Notes: a model not told the origin generated them from the sequence alone. A DNA stretch of 64,000 nucleotides from Tipula vernalis (GCA_958295665.1 OY282558.1:312390092-312454091); one strand, 5' to 3'; positions 47,836-59,293 are shown, counted from the stretch's first letter. Made by a program: numbers and translations.

Positions 47836-49000
47836 CAATTTTGGAAATTTGAACTGCAAAATTTTTAAGAAGAGTTAAACGATTTTACCGTTAAATTTCA
47901 TGTTAAAAACATTGAATTTTGATTAAAATTTTATACGAATTTATAATTTCAATATTGATTTGATTAACTTTTTAATCCATAAATTGGCCTCCTAATTTTA
48001 CTCCAAACGATGTTTTTTTACCCTGTTTGTAACATTTCAGCTACCCTGGGTGCCCCAATGGGGAGTTTTCCTTCATTACTGTCTCCAGAGTAGACTGTCA
48101 GTCAATTAAAATTAATATTATTCTAGCACTGAGTACACTCATTTATTTCTCTTTGCCGTAGTACCATTAGCAGGGGGTCATCTGGTCGACTCCATTTATT
48201 TATTGTGCCTCGGATCAGCTGTTCTCTCTCAGTCTACTGTTCCTCATGTTGGCAAATGGGTGCTTTGTGCTTAGAGAATAATCTTGTAGTCTGCAAGTGT
48301 ATCATCCTCATAACGAGATCCTTGTATCAAAGGTTGGTGGTTTGGAATACGACCCTCATTGCTAATTTAATTATTTTATTTAGTTAGATCTCACTGGTGT
48401 TGCACCATGTATAACGGTCTTGTTTCCTCGACCCCTTAAAAGTTGTTTAGCTGTTTTTTGTTTTTACTTTTTGACGCAACATAAAATTGATGTTCTTTAA
48501 AATTATTTTGTCACTATTAATTTTTCGTTTCATATAACAGGAATATTTGAAAAAATTGCAATTATGCTTAAAATGATAGGTGGTTTTGGGTAACCAACGT
48601 TGGCAAATTACAATTAATATTTTTTTGAAGTTGTAAAAATATTGGGATCAAATTTGTCTAACTCAGTGACACTGCAGGTATAGAACTATTAGTGTTACTT
48701 TTTCTTCAAAGGAGAATAACTACTTATCAATTTGTAAATATTTTTAAGGTTCCTATAGAAATGGACATCAGCTATCAATGAACACCAGATGCGGCTGGTT
48801 CATGAACACAACGTCATTTCCGTAAAGAAATCCGGATTTTTTAATGATACTTTTCGTCAATTTAATCATCAACTACCATGTAACTTAAATTTTTGTTTTT
48901 ATTTTTATTCACCACCCTACCGCATCACAAACAAAAACTTGTAGTCGCTCGAAAATTAGGAAATGACTTTGTCCGAAACTCTTCGAGCAAAACATCGTAA
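47836..49000. other. Non-coding, GC-richer patch at 48.03-48.42 kb
   Basis: The patch at 48030-48420 has a more even base composition (CCCCAATGGGG, GGGGGTCATCTGG, CGAGATCC) but no protein motif and no convincing tRNA-type A/B boxes. It could be a SINE or an untranslated exon; I cannot tell. Confidence 0.3.
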
Positions 49001-49119
49001 TAGCAATATTTAGGGTACATATAGTATATAAGCTTCTTCGGAGTTTATTGGTTTGAATGACCAAAAATATTCGAAAACAATTTGCTTCTAAAATTTTTGT
49101 TCCAATAACAACTTTGTTT

Positions 49120-49700
49120 TTTTGAATTATTTTCTTTTGGAAATTTTGAATAAATTTTAGAAATAACAAAAAATCTCGAATAATCTGAAAAATTTGCAGT
49201 AATCTCGAAAATTTACAGAACATAAAATTTCAAAATCTCACAAATTATTCAAAATTTCAACAATAATCTGGCAAGTAACGAATAATCTCGACACAAATTT
49301 GCAATATCTGGGTTAATCCAAAATTATTTCAAGGATATCGGAAAATTTGGAATATCCTCGCAAATATGTCACCTATAAATGCTATGCAAATTTCAAAATG
49401 GTCAAAAACAAAAGTCTCGATAAATCACTAATTTTGTAATAAGACGCAACACAAACCCTTGTAAATTTCAAAGTACAATATGTCAAGAAACATGAATCAT
49501 CTCGCAATGGTAAAATAACAAATAATCTTACAATTGTTCTACACTCTTGAGACTCACAATAAAATTCGAATATTCCCAGAAAACTCGAATAAATTTAGAA
49601 TCCTATAATAATCTTCAAAAATCAAAAAACACTACAGAACCTCTATTAATCTGAAAAATATCAAGCAGAAAATCCTCAAATAACCTCGAAATATTGAATA
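49120..49700. repeat. Degenerate CTCGA-rich repeat block 1
   Basis: Dense variants of AATAATCTCGAAAA, such as AATCTCGAATAATCTGAAAA (49172) and AATAATCTCGACACAAATTT (49282), with no fixed period. Similar blocks occur at 50300-50640 and 53220-53680. Confidence 0.55.
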
Positions 49701-49905
49701 TCGGTTAAAATTGTTATGTCGTAAGGCAATCAACGTGATTTAAACGTGAAAGCCTAGATAAATAAAAAAAAACGGAATTTAAATGTTCATTGAATGCAAT
49801 GCTTAATTAAACTCCCAGCTAAACTCGGATGACCGAAAAATCTTTAAAAATTGAAATAATACCTATTACATTACACTCGGTGTTAAGCTCTGAAGTGCCC
49901 AGATA

Positions 49906-50132
49906 GTCAAAATTCACACGTGTTTTGATGAAAGTATTGTTTAATGAATTTTGTCAGGGCGATCCTATAGTTTTCCGACATATCACATTCATATGCATTA
50001 AATAGCTCATACTATAAGCTATTGATATGATAATGTCAAATTAATGGCAAGTGGGGAACACTATAACTCTAGGATCGCCCTGACAAAATTAATTGAACAA
50101 CATTTTCGCCAAAAAAACTTGTGAATTTTGAC
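49906..50132. mobile_element. 227 bp MITE with ~75 bp TIRs
   Basis: Left end GTCAAAATTCACACGTG..., right end ...CACTTGTGAATTTTGAC-type inverse (ends GTGAATTTTGAC at 50132). The strongest inner match is TTTTGTCAGGGCGATCCTA on both arms (49954-49972 and inverted near 50072-50090). The interior is ~70 bp, AT-rich, non-coding. Target duplication unclear; superfamily unknown. Confidence 0.85.
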
Positions 50133-50299
50133 AATCTTAACTTTTCAATTGAGTTTATTTAAGATTTCTAGTTGCAACCTAAATTTTAGTGTTGTTTATT
50201 TTTATCTTATTACTTATTTAATTATTATCCAGGTAATACTCAATTTTTTTTTATTGAATTACACAGTAAAAATATATGTACACTTTCCTCAATATTCTC

Positions 50300-50640
50300 T
50301 TTGACAAATTTTGTCAGAAAGTTCATACCGATACCTCGAAGCTTATTCGAGCTTTTAATAATTCTAAAAATCTTTAAAAAAATAAAAAATTTCGACATAA
50401 CTGAAATAATCTCGAAGAGCTCGAATGATTTCGATATTATCTCAAGAAATTTGAAATATTTCCGGAAATATCGAATAAAATCAGAATTCTAGAATAATCT
50501 TGAAAAATCGAAAAATCAATTATAATGCAACATACAAAAACATCTGTCTCCAAAAAAATAACAAGAGGACATCGTATAATCTCGACAGTATTAGATAATG
50601 TTATAATGTTGATAATTCCAGCCAGCTTAGAGTTAATCAA
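50300..50640. repeat. Degenerate CTCGA-rich repeat block 2
   Basis: Words such as GAAATAATCTCGAAGAGCTC (50402), GAATAATCTTGAAAAATCG and ATAATCTCGACAG recur irregularly. Short open frames over this block are by-products of the repeat. Confidence 0.5.
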
Positions 50641-51104
50641 ACTCGAAAATCTATAGGTTAATTAAAACTTTCCAAAATATTTAATTTCAAGAACGCTTAA
50701 TTCAATACAAACAATTAAGATAATTTTAATGAATAAAATTATAATTATTGATTAAGTATATTAGTATTAAACGAGTTAAGAGATTTTTTTCAAAATTGCG
50801 ACCAAACACGATTATGTAGGATATTTTGAGCTCTCGTAAAGCATATACAGCACAATTACATTTTCTTATAATTGCGACTTGGTAAATGGAGTTCTTCGGC
50901 ACTCAGATGTGTCTGTTGGGTAACTTGAACCCTCCCCACCCTATATGTGTCCAAATTCTTGTTCTCATATTAAAACGAATGAGAATTTGCTTGGTTCTTA
51001 TTCGTTTCTATATAGAGCCAGCGAAATTCAGCCACTGAGCAGGCTAATTAATTAATGAGAAACAATTGTGTACTTAAGCGAGTACATTGGGCAGAAATGA
51101 GGTT
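50641..51104. other. Spacer
   Basis: AT-rich to about 50880, then more even composition with GAACCCTCCCCACCC near 50930. No gene or repeat recognised. Confidence 0.4.
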
Positions 51105-52110
51105 CACTGTCTATTTTATAGTTCAAAACAATTCCGTTCAATGCAAAGCGCTGTATTGCATTTTGTACAACGTAATTGTTTTTTAATTTTTTTTGGATAA
51201 TGACAAGCATTCGTCACCGCAATTGTCCTAAAAGTTTTAATTCGTATAAAGTGTGTAGGTATACGGATGCCACATACCCTGTAAATTGATATTGGATCAT
51301 TTTTACTTCTGACGCAATTCTTCAGACTTTCCAGCTGCTTGTTATACAAAAGCCCTCCATGTGTGTAAATAAAACCCACCACAATTTCTTCCCTCGTATG
51401 TCGATACGATAAGTGTTAACGCTCTAATCGTTTGGATCTATACATCACCTATTCCCCGACTATAATTTTTAAAAACAAGACGCCCACCTCTCCATATATA
51501 TATATATCCGATCATTTTCAAATGATAAAACACAGAACTAGAAAGTAAATAAAATAAATTAATAACAATAAAAATTAAAATTTTTTTTTGAAATAAAATT
51601 GAAATCTTAAAATGAAGCATCAATTTCTTACATAATATGAGAAAAATTATTATGTAAAATTTAAACTAGTCACAATCCACCATAGATGCCTATCTCTATT
51701 GTAATATTTATTTAATTTAACAAGTTTATATAAAAATCTTTAAAATTCGTAACAGCCAAACCACGTGGAACCTCGACCTCTGCCTTTTGTATCTTCGACC
51801 ATCTCTGAACTTCTCAAAGTGGCTCGATTGTATCGTAATTTGTCGCCATTGTATATACAAACATTATTACCCATTTCACGATTAAAATTTCATTGTTCGT
51901 ATCAAACCGATAATCGAAAAATCCTGGTAAAATAACTATCGAAGTATATGATATGTGCTTCGGGAAATTCTAACTTTTCTAACAAGGATAAAACCACTTT
52001 GGCCCCAAGGGTTAGGTTAAGGTGTCAAACGTCTAGCGATTCCCAGATGAAACTGCATAGCATTCCCTTGATAAACTGTTTGATTGGATAGTGACATAAT
52101 ATATCATCAT
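51105..52110 (-). pseudogene. Second piggyBac-like transposase, heavily decayed
   Basis: Minus strand from about 52090: PIKQFIKGMLCSFIWES, resembling the KQFI.GKPIRFG.K block that follows the first catalytic Asp. Then GAKVVLSLLEKLEFPEAHII and YFDSYFT near 52010-51920, the block holding the second catalytic Asp (usually IYFDNFFTS). RSSEMVEDTKGRGRG follows. Near 51205-51118, HYPKKIKKQLRCTKC and NTALCIERNCFEL match the C-terminal cysteine-rich domain that binds TIR DNA. Stops and missing parts throughout; TTAA ends not identified. Sequence differs from the 55-57 kb copy, so it is another family. Confidence 0.6.
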
Positions 52111-53219
52111 GGCTTTATCTATTGACAGCTCATTCTCAAACACCCCCCAATGCATACATTTTGAAGTTAAATCCCTGTCAAATTGATTATTATCGGTTAT
52201 TATGTTTTTTTAAGTCAACTCGAATATCTTCGTTAAGAGACCAGTACATACTCTCTTGTGGTTGTTGTTGTTACAGGTAAAAAATAAAATACTAATAAAT
52301 GTTTTTGTTTCTAAAGGCGCTAGGGTTTAGATGTGGGTATTTTTTTGCTGAGCAACTAAATTCGTTTGTTCAACAATAAGTTGAATAACTGATCCATCTA
52401 CAATTTTTTCGAAAATAGCTTAAAATGCTAAATTGTTTAGCTAATTGTGAAATGATTCAATGGGAGCTTCGAAGGTGTTATATTGCGGCTTCACTTTTTT
52501 CCACGAAAATGTTTAGTTTTTTTTCGTCTTCAGAGTGAACGCACTTAACGGTTCGTCATCACTGGATAGAAATATATCTCCTTGTAATGTAGGAAGGCCA
52601 ATTTCAAATTGACCAGGCAAGTAATTTGAACGGTATCTTCTTTAATTGCATTATTTTTTAACACATGTAAAACTTTCCGAAGCATATTAAATAATTTTCG
52701 GCAATAAAACTTTTAATGCTAAAATTTTATTGGGAAACAAAGTTTAAATATGGAAAACAAAATTTAAAATAAGCAGTTACCCTTAGAGATATATTATAAG
52801 ATACTTCTTACCTTTCGCCATTTGCAAAAAAAAACCCAACAAATATAACACGTTTACGTTACATTTCTCTTGGGCTTTTATTTCACATAATAATTTGCTT
52901 TACGTCGTTTATTAATTAAAAAAATTATTTCTTCCTGTTATCTAGCCTCCAGCCTCGCATTGTTTAAATTTATCTGATTTCGAAGGGAGGATTTAAGGAA
53001 TTGCACAAATCTGAATGTTTATAATTTCATATTTAGACCCTGCAGACTGCTAGTGCGCGAAAAATATCTTAACTAATGTAGTGGAAGATAGTTTCTTCAC
53101 CGGTAAAACCCTTTACCATTTATCGGTAAACTTTGCGATTTTCCATTTACCTGAAGTTTTTAAAAGTAATTAAAATTTTTAAAAATGTTGATTAGATTCG
53201 TTATTCAATAGGAAGGAAT
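52111..53219. other. Non-coding DNA
   Basis: No coding or repeat motif recognised. TTGTGGTTGTTGTTGTTAC near 52256 is a short GTT run. Confidence 0.4.
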
Positions 53220-53680
53220 ATGATGTTCAAACCTGACACGAAACAAATAATATCAATAATTTCGAAATAATCTCAAAAATATCGTATTTTTAAAGTATTA
53301 ATTCTAGAAAGTTCTCAAACATTGAATTATCACTGCCATGTGAAATGTAAATAACCTGAACATTCATGAATAATTTCGAATATCCTAGGAAATTGAAGAT
53401 ATATCGAAATTTTGGCAAATAATCTACGAGAAATCTTCTAAATATCTCGATTTATATGGATTAAGCTCAGAACATTACCATACAAAATTCGAATAAATTC
53501 GAAAATCTCGAATAATAATAAAATTGTCGAAAAACTTAAGAAGTCAAGGATAAACCACGGAATAATCTCGAATACCCCAGAAAAATTCGTATAATCACTG
53601 TATTATGTAAATCTCGATTGATCAAGAACAATTTCAATAATACGGGAAAGAAAGTCTGGATATTAAATACTAATTTCGGT
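53220..53680. repeat. Degenerate CTCGA-rich repeat block 3
   Basis: Words such as TTTCGAAATAATCTCAAAAA (53259), AATCTCGAATAATAATAAAA (53504) and GGAATAATCTCGAATACC recur without a fixed period, like blocks 1 and 2. Confidence 0.5.
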
Positions 53681-54156
53681 AAGCCTCTTTACTTTTCCTT
53701 TTCCGGTAAATGAGATACTCTAAGCCGAACGAACTCCAATTTATTATAGAGACCGACTAGTTTGGCTCTTATAATTGACTCGGGCAAAATGGTATTTTAC
53801 ATATTTCGCCGAAACTATAATAACGCATCAAAGAAAGCGACGAGTAAGAATTAAACCTGGCCAAATTGCCTTTAATTTGGTTTAAATATTATTTTTAAGC
53901 GATAAAAATTGAACGAGATATTTTAAATTTAGTGTAAAACTGAAGAGTTGAATATTTTCATAAGACCTCTTATTAAATTTTCTTTTGATTTTTCTACATT
54001 TTAACATTCCAATACCTTTAATAATCCGAATAGATATGTATATAGTTGTAACCATTTGCCGTTCGTATAAGTAACTATTGAATATTTGCAATCGAATATG
54101 TTTAACTATTAAAATCCTCTTTGTGGTTCATGGATTTATATTATGTAGGCCACCCA

Positions 54157-54210
54157 AAATCATTATTATATAGTTGGGGCGACCCAACCATAATAATGAT
54201 TTTTATTATT
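54157..54210. repeat. Imperfect hairpin in the 1.08 kb element
   Basis: AAAATCATTATTATATAGTT + GGG pairs with CCCAACCATAATAATGATTTT around GCGA, with two mismatches. It forms a strong cruciform-type structure. Confidence 0.8.
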
Positions 54211-54410
54211 CATAACTTAGATTTGGTAAAGAATAATGAGCTACTTGGTGGCTTTCTTTTGACTAATCCGTATTTTTCGACAAGCTTAAAAAATTGGCCC
54301 AAAGGTACAAAGAGTTCAAGATTGTCTGGCTACTTGGCGGCTAAGTATTACACAATTAATTAATTATTAGCTCCATAGTATTACATAACTAAATTCACTG
54401 TCACGATCGA

Positions 54411-54734
54411 GTGTTTCCAAATATATTGTTTGTTTTGCCGGAAAAGGTTATCGTTGGCAAGGACGACAACCAACCTCAATGTGAACTTAATTGCTTAGAC
54501 AATTATGGTAATCAGAAAAGCACTAAAGTATATGGCACAGAGCCAGCTAGTTTAACTTATAAAAGCGATTTTGGTATAACCAAAGGTGGTATTGAATATG
54601 GTAAGATTTCGTGTCCGGTCCTAGTTAAAATGCGAATTACGTTTAAAAAATGGTTAACAGTCGTTGCTTATAAAACGATTTTTTCATATGAAGTGATTTT
54701 CTGTATTCCCATTAGTAAATATACAGGAAAATAA
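54411..54734 (+). CDS. Hypothetical ORF inside the 1.08 kb element
   Basis: 107 codons from a non-ATG-looking start (the first codon is a TTG-type; the first in-frame ATG is much later, near 54627) to a stop at 54732. Composition is not AT-run driven: KVIVGKDDNQPQCELNCLDN, STKVYGTEPASLTYKSD, ITKGGIEYGKISCPVLVKMR. A Cys pair (CELNC) is present. I recognise no family. An upstream frame (54121-54363) includes YSWGDPTIIM and LSGYLAAKYYTIN and overlaps a hairpin. Either or both may be decayed parts of a transposase or captured host sequence. Low certainty that they are translated. Confidence 0.2.
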   Translation: MFPNILFVLPEKVIVGKDDNQPQCELNCLDNYGNQKSTKVYGTEPASLTYKSDFGITKGGIEYGKISCPVLVKMRITFKKWLTVVAYKTIFSYEVIFCIPISKYTGK

Positions 54735-54865
54735 AATTTCCATAAACCAACCAATAATTAATTGTCTTATAAAAATAAAACAGAAACCAATTTTAAAGAA
54801 AATATTGTTAATATCAACTATTACGTAGTTTTAGAAAAAAATTGTAAAATACCATTTTGCCCCTC

Positions 54866-55277
54866 GTCCTTATCTATCAGCCGGAAGAAAACGGCCTTCG
54901 ACGAATGGCAGACGTTTTTATAAAAGTTTGTGTTTAATAGCCAATTTACGTTCAATGAAATTTTGGTGATTTAGATGCAACAACAAAAATCGTACAATAA
55001 AAATAGAGAAAAACTATAATTAAAAAATCAATCGGCATAAGCAAACCCGACAAACAAATCCAAAAAATGTGTATCAGTTATGGTAGGCAGAATTTCAGTG
55101 AATGTAAATGAGTTTTGTCGGTTCCTTAAAGGTTGTGCTTAATGAACAACCAAATTATCAAATGAATTTTTCATTAATTATAAGTTTTATTAGCTTTTTA
55201 TATGGAAAAATATACTTTTTTTAAAAATCATAAACCTAACTACAAAATCATATTAAAAGTGTATTTTTATTCCGAAT
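54866..55277. other. Spacer between two transposons
   Basis: No motif recognised. Confidence 0.45.
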
Positions 55278-55596
55278 TTAACACATTGTTGTCGGGCGCT
55301 TCGTGTCGGTGTATTATGGCGGGAGCGGACGATTTTTCGAAAATTCTTCGCAAATTTTGTCGTTACGTAAAAACACTATAAATTGAAAACTACTATGAAT
55401 CTTTTATGAAACTGATTTTCGCAACTTTGAATATATTCTTCATTATTATTATGAAATATAGGCACTTTTTGTATAAATGAATATAAAATATACAGTTGAA
55501 AGTACAAAAAAAGAAAAAAATTATAATTTTCGTCATTCCTACTTATTACTAATAATTTTCTGTCAAGAAATAACATAATGAAGTAAATAATGAACA

Positions 55597-57093
55597 CTAA
55601 TAATGTTTCATAGTGTAATAGCGCTCAAAACATTCACCTCTATGAAAGGGTACGCCGCAAAATTTACAAATAAAATAAGTTTCACTTCGCACTTTTTGAG
55701 ATGCACAACGATATTGTCTTTGCGCAAATTTTTTCTTTCTGGTTCTAACAAGTTTTTGTAGAACGTGTTTTTTCATATCGATCGACATTCTTGCTGGCAG
55801 ATCTTGTTTAGGCACTCTATTCCTGAAAGTAGATGGTCCTGACTCTTGATTGTTATCTTCGGTTCGTATCGAATCAGAAAACGCAAAGCTACTTCATATA
55901 AAAATTTGCATACAAAAAGCTACTTCATATAAAAATTTCTTATGTTTTACTTTGTTGCTTTTTTTTGATATACAGACAACAAAGGAATTAAGCAATGCAC
56001 AATTTATCATGTACATTGTTACTCGGTTTGTCCATTTCGTCGTCTTTCGGAGTATTGAATAGTAAGACAGTAGTAGTTATAATCAATCAATGCATTTGGT
56101 TTAGTTATTTTTTGGCGTGTTGTTTTGTCAATATTGTGACTCTCTTTCATTTCCGCCTAATGTATAGACGAAATAAGGTTCACTTCTTTCTTTGATTGCC
56201 AGATTTGAAGTAAAATATCCCCTCTACGGCGAAAGATAGTCTGTCCATTTCTGAGATTTGTCCTTTTTAGACTATCAGGTAAATCTCTATTTTTTCTGAT
56301 GGTTACACATACCCTAATTTGTTTTTCGCAAAAGGGCCTGAGTGTTATCAACACTATTATAATAATTATCCAAATACAGATAGTGCCAGTCATCTGTATA
56401 TGGAGATACAACAGTCTGTATTGTCTCTATCAGCTGTGACCCCTGACCAGAATAAATTGCAAAATTACATATGTATCCTATATCGCTCTCACATAACATT
56501 CTTACTAGTATGCCGTACTTTATGAGTTTTCTCGCATAATAAACCCTGAAAAATACCCGTCCTCTCCAAGGTATAATGCCGTCATCCAAGGATACTTGCT
56601 TTTTAGGTTTGTATATGTTCACAAATTTCGGGAGAACATTTTCAATTACGGGTCTGACTTTGATCAATCGGTCTGATTCATCGTTGATATTCTCGTTATT
56701 GTTGAAATGCCAAGCCTTCCAAATTTGCCGAAATTTATCTCTAGACATTGTTTTTGCAAAGAATGGCGTTTCTGTGTAAGGATCTGTCCAGTACTCGTCT
56801 CTTCTATCTTTTCGAACTTGCCCCATGAAAATAATTAGTCCCAAAAATTTCTTCATTTAAAAACTCCTCTAAGTCAGAGAATTATCAATAGATGACCATT
56901 CATCTTCATGTTCGTCAGAACTTGATTCTGACTCAGATGGAATAGTTCGACGGATAAATCTTCGAGGTCGTGGAATAATGGCTTCATCGTCACTCACCTT
57001 CTCACTCTGCCTATCGATATCACTATCACTCGAATAATCTGACAAATTATCCGCATAAATTTCTTGGTCGCTTTCGTTGCCACTGTATCTCAT
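55597..57093 (-). pseudogene. piggyBac transposase, internally deleted and frameshifted
   Basis: Minus strand. Acidic N-terminus from 57093 (SDYSSDSDIDRQSEKVSDDE, then PRPRRFIRRTIP) stops at 56869. About 13 bp on, MKKFLGLIIFMGQVRKDRRD and EYWTDPYTETPFF continue in another frame; part of the usual N-terminal domain between them seems missing. Catalytic core: KQVSLDDGIIPWRGRVF (first Asp), WHYLYLDNYYNSVD (second Asp). A shift at about 56330 leads to RVCVTIRKNRDLPDSLK and LLQIWQSKKEVNLIS. Around 56080 KPNALIDYN runs straight into YY, so the third catalytic Asp block is deleted. The C-terminal cysteine-rich domain (ICKFCGVPFHRGECFERYY) ends at 55597. Confidence 0.9.
55885..55945. repeat. 31 bp tandem duplication in the piggyBac transposase
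   Basis: AAGCTACTTCATATAAAAAT starts at 55886 and again at 55917 (period 31). Since 31 is not a multiple of 3, it adds a frameshift to the C-terminal part of the coding sequence. Confidence 0.85.
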
Positions 57094-57494
57094 CTTATCA
57101 GTATTTAGAGTATTTATATATAAAAAATAATTAAATCACTTCCAAAGGAAAAACAATTATTGAAACAGTTCGATAACAAATTCGACTCAAGATAATTATA
57201 AAAAATACAAAATATCACGAAAAAACTAGAGTTTGTAGACGAACTTTAGACGAACGTCTAAACACCGATAACTACCCGAATTCACTAAAAATAAAACGTC
57301 GGAAATATTTATACCTGCGTAGTGGTATGTATAAATAAGCGGCATAACTAAAAAACACACATATAGTAACTCGTATTAGCTTCGTTTCCCGCGTTATACC
57401 ACTAGTCCATAAAAAACGTATTATTAAGTGATCCGCCTTCTATGCATAATTTGCTAAAAACGTAATTTTACGTGTCCCGACTACAATGTGTTAA

Positions 57495-59236
57495 CTAGAA
57501 ACTTTTAAATGTTTTTCCTTTTTTATGAGATAAAATTTTCGTACAAAAAATACTTGAACCGAAACGAAAAAAAATGAAATAAACTGCATGAAAATGTTGC
57601 TCCGGTTACGGTTCACTATATTTTATTTATTTCGTTTCACTCTCTAGCTTGCGTATAACTCTCTAATACTCAACTACATGGTTGCTTTCTGTATACTAAA
57701 AGTAATCAAAAGTCTAATTAGCAATTCCGTCGCTATAGATAGCCTGAAAACTGAACTTGCAAAATTCTTGATAATTTCGATCTTTGTAAAAAATAATTAT
57801 CTGGTTATGTCCCGAAAGAACCTTATATTTTAAACATATTCTATTTTATGTTTTATTCTTTTCTTTGGAGTACCAAGTAGTTCCTTTATATATTTATGAG
57901 AAGATCAAAAGTGGTGAATAGGCAAAAAAAAAAAAAATTATACTCTCTAATCCTAAAAATTTAGAAAAATATAATCTCCCCTGTTTACGTAATCGTTATT
58001 TAATGAGCTTCCAGTGAAAAAATATTGTATTACTTACCGTTATGAACAAATATTTGTACAATTTCCATAGAGACGAAATTACTGATTTAATATTATCGTC
58101 TCAACATTTATGATTTAAAGGCTTGATGGATAGAGAATATTGTTAAATTCGTTCTTTTATTTAAAATTTTTCTTGTTATTTTTATGGTACTGTCTATTTA
58201 TTAGTCTATTTTACAAATTGGTTATTAACAAACATAATAAAATTTAAATAGTTTTTTTTTTCTTTTTAACAAACATTACTTTTATATAAACATTAAAAAT
58301 GTAAGTGATCATTTTTATTGTGTTGGCTCCTTTATTTATATTACGTTTCAGACATCCTTCCTTATTGTTTTAAGTCCATAAAATTTCTGGTTATATATAA
58401 TCTATATACGATAAAATATATTTTATACACCTACATAATATAAATCCATGAACAACAAAGAGGATTTTATTAGTTTTATTCTGAAACAATTTAATCGTGT
58501 ACAATACATTTTTATTTTTATTTTTATTTTTTTATATCTAAATTCTAACAAGTGGTTAGTTAGTATAACCATAAATTATAACATAAATATACAGAGTACA
58601 ACTTATTTACGATCAATAATAAATTTATTGTTAGTTTTTTTTTTTTTTTAGCTAAATACATAACAATTAATTAGAAAAAATATCCTTAAATAAGTTAATT
58701 AAGTAAAATAATATAAAATTTAAATTGAGTAACTAATCAAGATTCCATTATTGTTATTATAATTTGCATATTCTTATTATCCTTTTATTTTTATTTTTGT
58801 ATGTGTGTGTGTTAGTATCTTCTTGTGTTTTGTGAAAATATAGCTATAATATAAAATTTAGAATTTATCTTTCCTACATCATATTATAATTATAATTATT
58901 ATTATAATAATAATAATAAAACGCTAAACGAACCCAAAGAAAATGTTTTTTTTTTGTTTTCGTTTTTCAAAATAAAATAATAAATTAAATTTTAAACCTT
59001 ATACTATGTAGTACACCTGAAAATAAAAGAAAAACTTAAGGATACAATTTTTTTATTACATAACTTTTTTTTTTTTTTTGTTTTTTTATTTATATTATTT
59101 TTATATGTAATGTAAAGGTAATAAAAAATAAAATTTAATTATTAAATATATTTGAGATAACATTTTTTTTACAGGTTGATTTTCTATTATAATGGTACAT
59201 TCTCAGACACATAGTATGATGATAGTAATACCTCGT
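57495..59236. other. AT-rich non-coding DNA
   Basis: No coding motif. A 40 bp block at 58430-58469 is the inverse of 54110-54149 with one mismatch. CTTGATGGATAGAGAATAT at about 58122 recurs near 63859. Long T and A runs at 58250, 58640 and 59065. Confidence 0.5.
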
Positions 59237-59240
59237 GTTA

Positions 59241-59293
59241 CGTATACTGAAGGTATACCGGATAGGATGCACTCAGGATACATTCAGTATACG
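59241..59293. repeat. 16 bp stem hairpin
   Basis: CGTATACTGAAGGTAT (59241-59256) and ATACATTCAGTATACG (59278-59293) pair with one mismatch around a 21 nt loop. The stem is shorter than a normal miRNA precursor. Confidence 0.8.

Larger units (their letters stand above)
53782..54862. mobile_element. Unclassified 1.08 kb element, 20 bp perfect TIRs, CTC duplication
   Basis: GGGCAAAATGGTATTTTACA at 53782-53801 is exactly reverse-complemented at 54843-54862. The outer 3 bases are CTC on both sides (53779-53781 and 54863-54865). Inside are two plus-strand open frames (54121-54363 and 54411-54734) and a hairpin at about 54157-54210. A 3 bp duplication would fit PIF/Harbinger-type elements, but CTC is not their usual TWA target and I recognise no transposase. 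It is probably a non-autonomous or novel DNA transposon. Confidence 0.75.
55278..57494 (-). mobile_element. piggyBac transposon with both TTAA ends
   Basis: TTAA at 55278-55281 and 57491-57494. TIRs CACATTGTTGTCGGG (left) and, on the other strand, CACATTGTAGTCGGG (right), 14 of 15 identical. Subterminal TACGTAAAA-type words occur near both ends (55361 and, inverted, near 57463). Length 2.2 kb, near normal for piggyBac elements. It encodes a damaged transposase on the minus strand (57093-55597). Both ends look intact, so it could in principle be moved in trans; that is inference. Confidence 0.92.

Noticed and set aside
48030..48420. Possible SINE
   Set aside because: Even base composition but no A-box/B-box pair and no terminal A-tail or direct repeat that I can see.
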